Source: Deinococcus multiflagellatus
GTDB lineage: Bacteria > Deinococcota > Deinococci > Deinococcales > Deinococcaceae
NCBI RefSeq assembly: GCF_020166415.1
Contig: NZ_JAIQXV010000011.1
Coordinates: forward strand, 79,316 to 143,315
Length of the DNA: 64,000 nucleotides
Direction of reading: 5' to 3'
Both the position numbers and the translations under genes were made by a program. Of the stretch, positions 63,452-64,000 are shown piece after piece. The notes below the pieces were generated by a model. It had not been told where the DNA came from, ran no database searches, and saw nothing but the letters and a program-made list of their open reading frames with translations. Positions within the stretch are counted from its first letter, which is position 1, and every line of letters begins with the position of its first letter.

Positions 63452-64000
<549 letters not shown>

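Overview
The window is chromosomal DNA of a Deinococcus species. It is GC-rich throughout and packed with genes on both strands. Three things point to the genus: (1) the gene set, which includes UV damage endonuclease UvsE with a DUF2256 partner, an Omp85/BamA protein, a DivIVA cell-division gene, carboxynorspermidine decarboxylase, MglA/MglB and a cytochrome P450; (2) many genes with a TAnnnT box only 6-10 nt before the start codon, the mark of leaderless transcription known in Deinococcus; and (3) short intergenic repeats of several families. I see no rRNA, tRNA, CRISPR array, prophage or complete insertion sequence.

Layout. 1-7 kb: end of a flavodoxin-like reductase, a secreted alpha/beta hydrolase, panD, an RqcH/NFACT protein and a BamA-like outer-membrane protein. 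7-11 kb: a tightly coupled yggS-divIVA-P450-kinase operon whose kinase gene is broken by a 133-bp repeat. 11-20 kb: HTH, DUF554 and DUF4384/LGFP proteins, nspC, a Sel1-type repeat protein, comB and rpe. 20-27 kb: a wHTH regulator with an ABC transporter, then methylmalonyl-CoA mutase and MeaB separated by three small envelope genes. 27-32 kb (minus strand): an ABC-2 exporter, two small membrane proteins and two tandem AAG-type DNA glycosylases. 32-42 kb: an ABC exporter lacking its C-terminal end, DUF937, azoreductase, cysteine synthase, a repeat-containing PRC-barrel protein with a 45-residue membrane protein, and an ATPase/enolase-superfamily pair. 42-52 kb: glycogen phosphorylase, a 300-bp inverted-repeat cassette, mglA/mglB, an NAGPA-like secreted protein, an exonuclease, gntK and uvsE. 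52-64 kb: a GH16 lipoprotein, DAHP synthase with an aromatic leader peptide, divergent TetR/SDR genes, VanW, fasciclin, era, a mazG-dinB-nudix operon and the start of ftsH.

The most interesting item is the control region of the DAHP synthase gene (55578-55725, minus strand). A leaderless 16-codon peptide with five aromatic codons in a row (Phe-Phe-Tyr-Trp-Phe) is followed by three segments that can form two mutually exclusive hairpins. This fits ribosome-mediated attenuation by aromatic amino acids. Other notable items: a non-autonomous 300-bp cassette with perfect 17-bp ends carrying one unknown gene, with an unoccupied version of its target elsewhere in the window; a repeat inserted in a kinase gene whose frame is restored by a second lesion; a tandem DNA glycosylase pair in which one copy has lost two active-site residues; and a TetR/SDR pair with two near-identical operators.

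All gene calls come from reading the sequence and from recall of protein families. No similarity search was run.
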